A stretch of 64,000 bases of DNA from Variovorax paradoxus. Its GTDB lineage: Bacteria; Pseudomonadota; Gammaproteobacteria; Burkholderiales; Burkholderiaceae_C. Below, piece after piece: positions 1-8,947 of this stretch. The position numbers and the translations under genes are program-made. Positions within the stretch are counted from its first letter, which is position 1, and each line of letters begins with the position of its first letter. The notes beneath the pieces were generated by a model that saw only the letters and a list, made by a program, of their open reading frames with translations, searched no databases and was not told where the DNA came from. The stretch is taken from positions 62,001 through 126,000 of the forward strand of contig NZ_JAGGNV010000003.1 of NCBI RefSeq assembly GCF_018614955.1. The letters are read 5' to 3'.

Positions 1-389
1 AGCTCGGGGTGCATCGCGAGCAGCACGCCGACCGCGTACTTGGTGAAGAAGATGCCCATCATGAGCGCCAGCGGGACCGCGCTGCCGGCGACATGGAACC
101 GGCGCGCCGCGGCGTCGTAGCGCGTGCCGGCGGCGAGCGGCCTTTGCAGCACGGTCCAGAGCATCAGCGAAGCCGCCCCGGCCCAGGCCATGAGTGCCGC
201 CGGCGAATCGCCGAAGCCGGACAAGACACCGTAGACCGACAAGCCGGTCATGGCGATCGGCATGAGGGCGATGCGGGTCAGGCTCACGCTGCCGGCGAGC
301 AGTTGCTTCGCGCCCAGCCACACGAGGAAGGCGAAGAGCGCGAACACCCAGCGCGGGGTATGGGCCAGGATCTGGGTCAGCATCAGCAT
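1..389 (-). CDS. DUF6622-like integral membrane protein (3' end outside window)
   Basis: The reverse strand is open from an ATG at 389 to the window edge, giving 129 residues without the C-terminus. The product starts MLMLTQILAHTPRWVFALF and has at least four hydrophobic stretches (about residues 12-32, 38-58, 65-80 and 105-125), so it is an inner-membrane protein. The start and the helix pattern resemble small betaproteobacterial membrane proteins I associate with DUF6622, but that is recall and not a search. No catalytic motif is visible. It is transcribed away from the efflux operon. Function unknown. Confidence 0.6.
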   Translation of the reverse strand, partial: MLMLTQILAHTPRWVFALFAFLVWLGAKQLLAGSVSLTRIALMPIAMTGLSVYGVLSGFGDSPAALMAWAGAASLMLWTVLQRPLAAGTRYDAAARRFHVAGSAVPLALMMGIFFTKYAVGVLLAMHPE

Positions 390-534
390 GTCGTTTCTCC
401 AGCAAAAGGGGTCGGAAGTCGTCGATGGAGCGGACTGTGCCGGCCGGCCCCGGCGCCCGCCACGCCCTTGCGACGAAGCGCATCCGAACGGCGCGAGTTG
501 CAATCCGTCGTCGCCGGATGCATAGGTCAACGCC

Positions 535-579
535 GGCTTTACCTTGGCTTTACGGTTCGTAAGAACGGGGCGCTACGAT
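535..579 (+). promoter_or_regulatory. Candidate OmpR-family response-regulator box and -10 of the efflux operon
   Basis: The octamer GGCTTTAC occurs at 535-542 and again at 546-553, an 11-bp (one helical turn) direct repeat. It is followed by GTAAG at 559-563 and a -10-like TACGAT at 574-579. Head-to-tail repeats with 11-bp spacing over the -35 position are typical of OmpR/PhoB-type activators. The mdtA start lies 46 bp downstream. No two-component genes are in the window, so the regulator is unknown. Confidence 0.4.
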
Positions 580-625
580 TCGGCGCTCCACTCAGGGCTG
601 CCTCTGTACTGCCCCTTTTTGACCG

Positions 626-1909
626 ATGTCTTCCCCCACCCCCGAGCCTTCTGTCGCCATCCCCGCCGGTCAACACGCGCCCCGGCCGCCATCGCGCCGC
701 CGGCGCTGGCTGGGCAGCCTGGCTGCGCTGGCGCTGGTTCTGGCCCTGGGGGGCGGCGCCTGGTACCTGATCAAGCGCTCGGGCGAGCCAGCTGCCGGCC
801 GCGGCGGCTTCGGCGGTGCGAGCTCCACCGTCGGCCATGCCGCCGCGCGCCGGGCCGAGCTGCCGGTCACCATCGAGGCGCTGGGCACGGTGACGCCGCT
901 GGCGACCATCACCCTCAAGCCGCAGGTCGGCGGCGTGCTCACCGAGGTGCTCTACACCGAAGGCCAGACCGTCACCAAGGGCCAGCTGCTGGCGCGCATC
1001 GATCCGCGCCCCTACGAGCAGGCGCTGATGCAGGCCCAGGGCACGCGCGTGCGCGACGAAGCGCAGCTCGAGGCCGCGCGCGTGACGCTGGCGCGCTACC
1101 GCACGCTGCTCGGCCAGGACTCGATCGCGCGGCAGGACGTCGACACCCAGGCCGCGCTGGTCAAGCAGCTCGAAGGCACCGTGATCACCGACCGCGCGGC
1201 CGAGGCCGCCGCGAAGCTCAATGTCGAGTACACGCGCATCACCGCGCCGGTGGCCGGGCGCATCGGCCTGCGCACGGTCGACCCCGGCAACACCGTCACG
1301 GCCAATGCGAGCACCGGCATCGCGGTGATCACGCAGATGAATCCGATCGACGTGCAGTTCGCGGTGCCGCAGGACCGCCTGCCGGACATCCAGGCTCAGC
1401 TCGCCAAGGGCGTGCCGCTCACGGTCAAGGCGCTGGACCGCACGCGCAGCGCGACGCTCGACACCGGCACCTTCTCCACGCTCGACAACGTGGTCGACAC
1501 CAGCACCGGCACCGTGAAGGGCAAGGCGCGTTTCGGCAATGCCGCGGTCACGCTGTTTCCGAGCCAGTTCGTCAACATCCAGATGACGCTGCGCACCGTG
1601 AACGCGATCGTGGTGCCGGTGACCGCGGTGCGCACCGGGCCCAACGGCAACTACGTGTACGTGATCAACGAAGACCGCACGGTCTCGATGCGCGCCGTCA
1701 AGCGCGGCGAGTCCACGGTCGACGTGGTGGCGATCATCGAGGGCCTGGAAGCCGGCGAGAACGTGGTGACCGAGGGCGGCGACCGCATCAAGGACGGCGC
1801 GCGCGTGCAGCTGCAGGGCGACAAGCCGGTGACCGGTCCGCGCGCCGCTGCTTCGGGTCCGAGAGGGCCGCGCGGCGAAGGCAGGCGCCAGCGGCCGTCG
1901 TCCCCCTGA
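626..1909 (+). CDS. mdtA: RND efflux periplasmic adaptor subunit (MdtA family)
   Basis: This 427-residue membrane-fusion protein would link the inner-membrane RND pumps to the outer-membrane channel. A basic stretch and one transmembrane anchor lie at about residues 22-48. The barrel-sandwich half-motif (PQVGGVLTEVLYTEGQTVTK) starts near residue 98, a coiled hairpin follows to about 190, and the second half-motif (ITAPVAGRIGLRTVDPGNTV) is near 205-225. The C-terminus is a basic, Gly/Arg/Pro-rich tail. The length is typical for MdtA. mdtB starts 14 bp downstream, so they are co-transcribed. The substrates (bile salts or novobiocin in E. coli MdtABC) cannot be read from the sequence. Confidence 0.9.
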   Translation: MSSPTPEPSVAIPAGQHAPRPPSRRRRWLGSLAALALVLALGGGAWYLIKRSGEPAAGRGGFGGASSTVGHAAARRAELPVTIEALGTVTPLATITLKPQVGGVLTEVLYTEGQTVTKGQLLARIDPRPYEQALMQAQGTRVRDEAQLEAARVTLARYRTLLGQDSIARQDVDTQAALVKQLEGTVITDRAAEAAAKLNVEYTRITAPVAGRIGLRTVDPGNTVTANASTGIAVITQMNPIDVQFAVPQDRLPDIQAQLAKGVPLTVKALDRTRSATLDTGTFSTLDNVVDTSTGTVKGKARFGNAAVTLFPSQFVNIQMTLRTVNAIVVPVTAVRTGPNGNYVYVINEDRTVSMRAVKRGESTVDVVAIIEGLEAGENVVTEGGDRIKDGARVQLQGDKPVTGPRAAASGPRGPRGEGRRQRPSSP

Positions 1910-1923
1910 ACGAGGTGCTCTGA

Positions 1924-4900
1924 ATGAGCCCTTCACGTCCTTTCATCGAGCGCCCGGTGGCGACCGCGCTGCTGATGGTCGCGATCGTGCTCGCCGGCCT
2001 GGTGGGCTTCCGCTTCCTGCCGCTGGCGGCGCTGCCGCAGGTCGACTACCCGACCATCCAGGTGCAGACGCTCTATCCGGGCGCCAGCCCCGAGGTGATG
2101 AGCCGCACCGTCACCGCGCCGCTGGAGCGCCAGTTCGGCCAGATGGCGGGGCTCGACCGCATGAGCTCCACCAGCTCGGCCGGCGTGTCCATCGTCACGC
2201 TGCAGTTCGCGCTCGACCAGACGCTCGACGTCGCCGAGCAGCAGGTGCAGGCCGCGATCAATGCCGGCGGCTCGCTGCTGCCGGCCGACCTGCCGGCGCC
2301 GCCGGTCTATGCCAAGGTCAACCCGGCCGACGCGCCGATCCTCACGCTGGCCGTGAGCTCCGAGACCATGCCGCTGACCGAGGTGCAGAACCTGGTGAAC
2401 ACGCGGCTGGCGCAGAAGATCAGCCAGGTCGGCGGCGTCGGGCTGGTCTCGCTCTCGGGCGGGCAGCGGCCCGCGGTGCGCATCCAGGCCGACACCAACG
2501 CGCTGGCCTCGGTCGGCATCGGGCTGGACACGCTGCGCACCGCGATCGCGGCGGCCAATGCCAACAGCGCCAAGGGCAGCTTCGACGGCCCGAAGCGTGC
2601 CTACACCATCAATGCCAACGACCAGCTGGTGACGGCGGCCGACTACAAGAACCTGATCGTCGCCTGGAAGAACGGCGCGCCGGTGCGCATGACCGACGTC
2701 GCGCGCGTGATCGACGGCGCCGAGAACACGCAGCTCGGCGCCTGGGCCGCGCAGCGCGGCGAAGACGCGAAGGCTGACGGCGACGCCGCGCCATCGCTGT
2801 ACCGAGCCATCATCCTCAACGTGCAGCGCCAGCCGGGCGCCAATGTGATCGGCACGGTCGACGCAATCAAGAAGCTGCTGCCCGATCTCGAGGCCTCGCT
2901 GCCCGGTTCGCTCAAGGTCGAGGTGCTGAGCGACCGCACCACCGGCATCCGCGCCTCGGTGCATCACGTGCAGCTCGAGCTCGCGCTGGCGGTGGTGCTG
3001 GTGGTGCTGGTGATCTTCTTCTTCCTGCACAGCCTGCGCGCGACCGTGATCGCGAGCATCGCGGTGCCGATCTCGCTCATCGGCACGCTGGGGCTCATGT
3101 ACCTGCTGGGCTACAGCCTCAACAACCTGAGCCTGATGGCGCTGACCATCGCAACCGGCTTCGTGGTCGACGACGCGATCGTCATGATCGAGAACATCGC
3201 GCGCTATCTCGAAGAGGGCGATCCGCCCTTCAAGGCCGCGCTCAAGGGCGCGACGCAGATCGGCTTCACCATCATTTCTCTGACGGTGTCGCTGGTGGCG
3301 GTGCTGATCCCGCTGCTCTTCATGGGTGACGTGGTGGGCCGGCTGTTCCGCGAGTTCGCCGTCACGCTGGCGATCACCATCCTCATTTCGGCCGTGGTCT
3401 CGCTGACGCTGGTGCCGATGATGTCGGCGCGCTGGCTCAAGCCGCAGGCCGAGGAGGGCGGGCGCTTCGGCGCGCGGGTGCAGCAGTTCATCGATCGCGT
3501 GATCGCGCGCTACGACGGCTGGCTCCAATGGGTGCTGCGCCACCAGCCGCTGACGCTGGTGGCGGCGCTGCTCACGCTGGTGCTCACGGTGCTGCTCTAC
3601 ATCGCCATTCCCAAGGGCCTGTTCCCGACCCAGGACACGGGGCAGCTGCAGGCCCGCATCGAGGCGGCGCAGGACGTTTCGTTCGTGCGCATGGCCGAGC
3701 TGCAGCAGGCCGCGGCCAACGCGATCCTGGCCGACCCCGAGGTGCGCAGCCTGAGTTCGGTGGTGGGCGTGGACGCGGCCAACAACACGGCGCTCAACAC
3801 CGGCCGCATGCTGGTGAACCTGCGTGCCGACCGCGGCAACCAGGAAGAGACCATGCAGCGCCTGCGCGAGCGCGTGCGCGCGGTGGCCGGCGTGACGCTC
3901 TACCTGCAGCCGACGCAGGACCTGACCATCGATGCCGAGACCGGCCCGACCGAGTTCCGCGTCTCGCTCGAAGGCGTGGACACCGCGACAGTGAACGAAT
4001 GGGCGAGGAAGCTGGTGGAGCGCCTGCGCACCGTGCCGGAGGTGCGCAACCCGACCACCGATGCTGGCGCGCAAGGGATGGCCGCCTACGTGGACATCGA
4101 CCGCAACACCGCCTCGCGGCTGTCGGTCACGGCGAGCTCGGTCGACGATGCGCTCTACAGCGCCTTCGGCCAGCGCATCGTCTCGACCATCTTCACCGAG
4201 ACCAACCAGTACCGCGTGATCCTCGAGGCCCAGCGCGAGGCGCTGTCCTCGCCGCAGGGCCTGGGCAACCTGCAGCTGCGCACCGGCGCAGGCACGCCGA
4301 CGCCGCTGTCCTCGCTGGCGACGGTGCGCGAGCAGCTGGCGCCGTTGCAGGTCACGCGCGTCGCGCAGTACCCGGCCGCGACCGTGGGCTTCGACACCGC
4401 CTCGGGCGTGTCGCTCGGCAAGTCGGTGGCGGCGATCCGCGCCGCGGCGAAGGACATCGCGCTGCCCGCGAGCGTGGGCATGACCTTCCTCGGCGCGGCC
4501 GGGGCCTACGAGAAATCGCTGACCAACCAGCTGTGGCTGATCTTGGCGGCCGTGGTCTGCGTGTACATCGTGCTGGGCGTGCTCTACGAGAGCTACATCC
4601 ATCCGTTGACGATTTTGTCGACCTTGCCTTCGGCGGGCGTGGGCGCACTGCTGGCGCTGATGGTGACGGGCAACGACCTCGGCGTGATCGGGATCATCGG
4701 GATCATTCTTCTGATCGGCATCGTGAAGAAGAACGCGATCATGATGATCGACTTCGCCATCGATGCCGAGCGCCACCAGGGCAAGTCGCCGCAGGAGGCG
4801 ATCCACCAGGCGGCCTTGCTGCGCTTCCGGCCCATTCTGATGACGACGCTGGCGGCCTTGTTCGCAGCCTTGCCCCTGATGTTCGGCTGGGGCGAAGGGG

Positions 4901-5052
4901 CTGAGCTTCGGCGTCCTCTTGGCCTGGCGATCTTCGGCGGGCTGGTGGTGAGCCAGGTGCTGACGCTGTTCACCACGCCGGTGATCTATCTGGCCTTCGA
5001 TCGGATGGGGCGGAGATTCGGAGGAAAGCGTGAAGCAACGTACTCCGTTTGA
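1924..5052 (+). CDS. mdtB: RND multidrug efflux permease MdtB
   Basis: This is a 1042-residue RND pump, the usual family length. The N-terminus RPVATALLMVAIVLAGLVGF is TM1, followed by the conserved LPLAALPQVDYPTIQV segment. The proton-relay Asp pair is in GFVVDDAIVMIEN (about residues 413-425). The C-terminal half repeats the fold, with LGVLYESYIHPLTIL and KKNAIMMIDFAIDAE. Drug/proton antiport is known for the family; here it is inferred. A second RND gene (mdtC) follows, consistent with the MdtB-MdtC heteromultimer, but a 630-bp gap holding a palindromic element separates them. These two genes are normally almost contiguous. Confidence 0.93.
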   Translation: MSPSRPFIERPVATALLMVAIVLAGLVGFRFLPLAALPQVDYPTIQVQTLYPGASPEVMSRTVTAPLERQFGQMAGLDRMSSTSSAGVSIVTLQFALDQTLDVAEQQVQAAINAGGSLLPADLPAPPVYAKVNPADAPILTLAVSSETMPLTEVQNLVNTRLAQKISQVGGVGLVSLSGGQRPAVRIQADTNALASVGIGLDTLRTAIAAANANSAKGSFDGPKRAYTINANDQLVTAADYKNLIVAWKNGAPVRMTDVARVIDGAENTQLGAWAAQRGEDAKADGDAAPSLYRAIILNVQRQPGANVIGTVDAIKKLLPDLEASLPGSLKVEVLSDRTTGIRASVHHVQLELALAVVLVVLVIFFFLHSLRATVIASIAVPISLIGTLGLMYLLGYSLNNLSLMALTIATGFVVDDAIVMIENIARYLEEGDPPFKAALKGATQIGFTIISLTVSLVAVLIPLLFMGDVVGRLFREFAVTLAITILISAVVSLTLVPMMSARWLKPQAEEGGRFGARVQQFIDRVIARYDGWLQWVLRHQPLTLVAALLTLVLTVLLYIAIPKGLFPTQDTGQLQARIEAAQDVSFVRMAELQQAAANAILADPEVRSLSSVVGVDAANNTALNTGRMLVNLRADRGNQEETMQRLRERVRAVAGVTLYLQPTQDLTIDAETGPTEFRVSLEGVDTATVNEWARKLVERLRTVPEVRNPTTDAGAQGMAAYVDIDRNTASRLSVTASSVDDALYSAFGQRIVSTIFTETNQYRVILEAQREALSSPQGLGNLQLRTGAGTPTPLSSLATVREQLAPLQVTRVAQYPAATVGFDTASGVSLGKSVAAIRAAAKDIALPASVGMTFLGAAGAYEKSLTNQLWLILAAVVCVYIVLGVLYESYIHPLTILSTLPSAGVGALLALMVTGNDLGVIGIIGIILLIGIVKKNAIMMIDFAIDAERHQGKSPQEAIHQAALLRFRPILMTTLAALFAALPLMFGWGEGAELRRPLGLAIFGGLVVSQVLTLFTTPVIYLAFDRMGRRFGGKREATYSV

Positions 5053-5064
5053 ATCCCTCTTTCT

Positions 5065-5085
5065 CCCTCTCCCTCCGGGAGAGGG
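5065..5085. repeat. Perfect 9-bp hairpin (CCCTCTCCC-tcc-GGGAGAGGG)
   Basis: CCCTCTCCC (5065-5073) pairs with GGGAGAGGG (5077-5085) across a 3-nt loop, 13 bp after the mdtB stop. No T-run follows, so it is not a clear intrinsic terminator. A similar C/T-G/A-rich hairpin occurs at 10716-10736 after the last efflux gene. This suggests a dispersed extragenic repeat, which may attenuate transcription or protect mRNA ends. Confidence 0.5.
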
Positions 5086-5133
5086 TGGGGGTGAGGGCAC
5101 CGGGCGCTTGTTTGTGCGTTGCGCTTGTTCCAA

Positions 5134-5663
5134 GGCCGGAGCCGGGAATTCGCCCCGGCGGGCGAGTTACTTTCTTTGTCTCGCCAAAGAAAGTAACCAA
5201 AGAAAGGCGACCCCACTGTCTGCGACCCCTGCGCTTCGCTTCGGGGCAACCTGCGGTGCTCGCTTTTCGCGGGGTCTCGCTCGAACTCGCCTTCGGCTCA
5301 GACAATCGCGAGCCCTGATCCGCGAAAAGCTGCGCTCCTCGGCGCAGCCAGAGGGGAGTGGCTCGGGCCTTCGCTTCGCTCGGCCGGTTGAACATCCGAA
5401 GACACAAGCCCAAGGACGCGCCATGGCGCGTACTTGTCAGTCCCGTCCTGGCTGGGCCGAGGAGCGCAGGGCTAAGCGGATCAGGGCCCGCGACTGTTTG
5501 AGCGAAGCGAGTTTGAGCGGGACCCCGCTTAGACCGAGCACCGCAGGTTGCCCGAAGCGAAGCGTAGGGACCCAGACTGCGGGTCGCCTTTTCTTTGCTT
5601 ACGTTCTTTTGGCGAAGCAAAAGAAAGTGAGTCGCCCGCCGGGGCGAATTCCCGGCTCCGGCC
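5134..5663. repeat. MITE-like palindromic element inserted between mdtB and mdtC
   Basis: The element is bounded by perfect inverted repeats of about 25 bp (5134-5158 and 5639-5663; core GGAGCCGGGAATTCGCC). The first half is nearly the same as the element at 10390-10662. The second half is a reversed copy, so the unit looks like two inverted copies joined tail to tail. Internal hairpins include TTTCTTTTGG/GCCAAAAGAAA-type arms near both ends and GCTTTTCGCGG/CCGCGAAAAGC. The open frames inside it look like Arg/Ala-rich palindrome translations; no transposase or other gene is seen. It fills the whole mdtB-mdtC gap and could reduce or uncouple mdtC expression. Confidence 0.75.
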
Positions 5664-5682
5664 CAAGCCGAGAGAACGGCGC

Positions 5683-8600
5683 ATGAACCTCTCCAAACCC
5701 TTCGTCGAACGCCCGATCGCCACCGTCCTGCTGACGATCGGCATCGCCCTGGCCGGCATGGTCGCCTTCTTCGTGCTGCCGGTCTCGCCGCTGCCGCAAG
5801 TCGACTTCCCCACCATCTCGGTCCAGGCCAGCCTCGCCGGCGCCAGCCCGAGCACGATGGCATCGAGCGTGGCCACGCCGCTGGAGCGCCGGCTCGGCAT
5901 CATCCCCGGCGTCAACGAGCTGACCTCGACCAGCTCCAACGGCTCGACGCGCATCACGCTGCAGTTCGACCTGAAGCGCAACATCGACAGCGCCGCGCGC
6001 GAAGTGCAGGCGGCCATCAACGCGGCGCGCGTGGATCTGCCGGCCACGCTGCGCAGCAACCCGACGTATCGCAAGCGCAACCCGACGGCGGCGCCGGTCA
6101 TGATCCTCGCGCTGACGTCCAAGACGCGCACGCCGGGGCAGATCTACGAAGCGGTGTCGAACATCGTCAGCCAGCGCCTGTCGCAGGTCGAAGGCGTGGG
6201 CGAGGTCGAGATCGGCGGCGGTTCGCTGCCGGCGGTGCGGGTCGAACTCGAGCCCTTCGCGCTCAATCGCATGGGCATCAGCACCGAGGACGTGCGCGCC
6301 GCGATCCAGGCCAACAACGCGAACCGTCCCAAAGGCGCGATCGAGAGCGGCGACCGCCGGCTGCAGGTCTACACGCCCGCGGCGGGGCGACGCGCCGACG
6401 ATTACCGCGATCTGGTGATCGCCTGGCGCAACGACTCCGCGGTGCGCCTGGGCGACGTGGCGCGCGTGATCGACAGCGTCGAGAACACGCGCACGCTGGG
6501 CCTCTTCAACGGTGCACCCGCCGTGGTCGTGCTGCTGACGCAGCAGCCCGGCGCCAACATCATCGAAACCGTGGACGGCGTGCGCAAGCTGCTGCCCGAA
6601 CTGCGCGCGCAGCTGCCGCAGGACATCGACATCCAGGTCGCATCCGACCGCACCAACTCGATCCGCGCCTCGCTGCGCGAGATCGAGTTCACGCTGATGA
6701 TCTCGATCGTGCTGGTGGTGCTGGTGGTGGGGCTGTTCCTGCGCAAGGCGCGCGCCACCATCGTGCCGGCGGTGGCCACCGTGGTGTCGCTGCTCGGCAC
6801 CTTCGGCGTGATGCACCTCCTGGGCTACAGCCTCAACAACCTGAGCCTGATGGCGCTCACGGTGGCCACCGGCTTCGTGGTGGACGACGCCATCGTGGTG
6901 CTGGAGAACACCGCCCGCCACATCGAGGCCGGCATGAACCGCATGGAGGCGGCACTGCGCGGCGCGCGCGAAGTCGGCTTCACAGTGCTGTCGATCAGCC
7001 TCTCGCTGGTGGCGGTGTTCATCCCGCTGCTCTTCATGGGCGACCAGGTCGGGCGGCTGTTCCGCGAGTTCGCGGTCACGCTGTCGGCGGCGGTGCTGAT
7101 CTCGCTCGTGATCTCGCTGACCACCACGCCGATGATGTGCGCCATGCTGCTGCGCAGCGAGGCGGAAGAGGGGCCGGCCAAGAAGCGCGGCCGCATGCGC
7201 ACTTGGCTCGGCAGCCGGGCCGAGGGCGCCTGGCAATGGACGCTGCGCACCTACGCCCACAGCCTCGACTGGGCGCTCGCGAGCAAGGGCGTAATGATGG
7301 TCGTGCTGATGGCGGTGATCGGGCTCAACGTCTACCTCTTCAACGCCATTCCCAAGGGCTACTTCCCGCAGCAGGACAACGGCCAGCTCAACGCGGGCTT
7401 GCGAGCCGACCAGAGCATTTCGTCCGTGGCGGTCGCCGAGAAGCTGCGCCAGGCGGTGGACATCATCCGCAAGGACCCGGCGGTCGATACGGTGGTGGGT
7501 TTCTCGGGCGGCGGCCGCGCGGGTGGCGGCTTCATGTTCGTGAACCTCAAGCCGCTGTCCGAGCGCACCGAGAAGACGGCCGCGGTGATCGACCGCCTGC
7601 GCCCGCAGCTCAACCAGCTCACCGGCCTGCGCGTGTTCCTGAACCCGGTGCAGGACCTGCGCATGGGCGGGCGTTCCAGCAATTCCAGCTACCAGTACGC
7701 GCTCAAGAGCGACAACCTGAACGACCTGCGCGCCTGGTCGACCAAGCTGGCCGATCGGCTGCGCCAGGAAACGGCACTCACCGACATCGACAGCGACGAT
7801 GCCGACAACGGCGTCGAGACCTATGTCGAGGTCGACCGCGATGCCGCGGCGCGGCTCGGCGTGACGTCGAGTGCGGTCGACAGCGCGCTCTACAACGCCT
7901 ACGGCCAGCGTTCGGTGGCCACCATCTACGACGAGCTCAACCAGTACTCGGTGATCATGGAATGGGCGCCGCGCTTCCAGCGCGCGCCGATCGCGCTCAA
8001 GGACCTGTACGTGCCCTCGACGCTGAACACCACCACCGCCGCGAGCGGCGCGACCAGCACGAGTTCGCTGCAGGCCACCACGGACGCGACGACCGGTACC
8101 TCGACCACCACCTCGGCCAACCCGGCGCTGCGCACCGCCTCCACCGGCCAGCAGATCGCGACCAGCACCACGCTGATGGTTCCGCTCTCGGCCTTCTCCA
8201 AGCTCAGCGAGCGGGCGGTGCCGACATCGATCGACCACCAGGACACCGAGCTCGCGAGCACCGTCTCGTTCAGCCTGGCCGAAGGCGTGAGCCTGGCGCA
8301 GGCGAAGCGCATCGTCGCGCAGGCCGAGGCCGACATCGCGATGCCGGTCAATGTTCGCGGCAGCTTCCAGGGCACGGCGCTGGCGGCGCAGCAGTCGCAG
8401 GCGCAGCAGCTGTTCCTGATCCTCGCGGCGCTGATCGTGATCTACATCGTGCTCGGCGTGCTCTACGAGAGCCTGGTGCACCCGATCACCGTGCTGACCA
8501 CGCTGCCTTCAGCCGGTGTCGGCGCGGTGCTGGCGCTGCTGCTGTTCCGCATGGAGTTCTCGATCATTGCGCTGATCGGCGTGTTCCTCCTGATCGGCAT

Positions 8601-8940
8601 CGTCAAGAAGAACGCGATCCTGATCATCGACTTCGCGCTCGAGGCCGAGCGCGCGCGCGGCCTGAGCGCGGTCGAGGCGGTGCGCGAGGCCTGCCTGCTG
8701 CGCTTCCGCCCGATCCTGATGACCACGCTGGCGGCCGCGCTCGGCGCGCTGCCGCTCGCGATCGGCTTCGGCCAGGGCGCGGAGCTGCGCCAGCCGCTGG
8801 GCGTCGCGATCATCGGCGGCCTGATCGCGAGCCAGCTGCTGACGCTCCTGACCACGCCGGTCGTCTACGTGCTGCTCGACAAGCTGCGCCGGCGCCCGGC
8901 TAACGAAAAATACCTGAGCCGTGCCTCGAGCTCGGCATGA
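5683..8940 (+). CDS. mdtC: RND multidrug efflux permease MdtC
   Basis: This 1085-residue RND pump starts MNLSKPFVERPIATVLL. An in-frame upstream extension to 5548 only translates the palindromic element, so ATG 5683 is preferred (purine-rich GAGAGAA 10-13 bp upstream). The Asp pair is in GFVVDDAIVVLEN (about 397-409), and the C-terminal motif is KKNAILIIDFALEAERARG. The protein is about 50 residues longer than usual because of a Ser/Thr/Ala-rich insert at about residues 780-826, in the second periplasmic half. The outer-membrane gene follows 7 bp after the stop. It probably pairs with MdtB. Confidence 0.92.
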   Translation: MNLSKPFVERPIATVLLTIGIALAGMVAFFVLPVSPLPQVDFPTISVQASLAGASPSTMASSVATPLERRLGIIPGVNELTSTSSNGSTRITLQFDLKRNIDSAAREVQAAINAARVDLPATLRSNPTYRKRNPTAAPVMILALTSKTRTPGQIYEAVSNIVSQRLSQVEGVGEVEIGGGSLPAVRVELEPFALNRMGISTEDVRAAIQANNANRPKGAIESGDRRLQVYTPAAGRRADDYRDLVIAWRNDSAVRLGDVARVIDSVENTRTLGLFNGAPAVVVLLTQQPGANIIETVDGVRKLLPELRAQLPQDIDIQVASDRTNSIRASLREIEFTLMISIVLVVLVVGLFLRKARATIVPAVATVVSLLGTFGVMHLLGYSLNNLSLMALTVATGFVVDDAIVVLENTARHIEAGMNRMEAALRGAREVGFTVLSISLSLVAVFIPLLFMGDQVGRLFREFAVTLSAAVLISLVISLTTTPMMCAMLLRSEAEEGPAKKRGRMRTWLGSRAEGAWQWTLRTYAHSLDWALASKGVMMVVLMAVIGLNVYLFNAIPKGYFPQQDNGQLNAGLRADQSISSVAVAEKLRQAVDIIRKDPAVDTVVGFSGGGRAGGGFMFVNLKPLSERTEKTAAVIDRLRPQLNQLTGLRVFLNPVQDLRMGGRSSNSSYQYALKSDNLNDLRAWSTKLADRLRQETALTDIDSDDADNGVETYVEVDRDAAARLGVTSSAVDSALYNAYGQRSVATIYDELNQYSVIMEWAPRFQRAPIALKDLYVPSTLNTTTAASGATSTSSLQATTDATTGTSTTTSANPALRTASTGQQIATSTTLMVPLSAFSKLSERAVPTSIDHQDTELASTVSFSLAEGVSLAQAKRIVAQAEADIAMPVNVRGSFQGTALAAQQSQAQQLFLILAALIVIYIVLGVLYESLVHPITVLTTLPSAGVGAVLALLLFRMEFSIIALIGVFLLIGIVKKNAILIIDFALEAERARGLSAVEAVREACLLRFRPILMTTLAAALGALPLAIGFGQGAELRQPLGVAIIGGLIASQLLTLLTTPVVYVLLDKLRRRPANEKYLSRASSSA

Positions 8941-8947
8941 AGACCCG

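Noticed and set aside
1933..5133. Very long open frame antisense to mdtB (and similar ones antisense to mdtA, mdtC and mutS)
   Set aside because: The product is His/Arg/Asp-rich with no domain, as expected for the complement of GC-rich coding DNA. The sense strands encode clear protein families.
5548..5682. Upstream extension of the mdtC ORF
   Set aside because: It is a translation of the palindromic element; the usual RND N-terminus begins at 5683.
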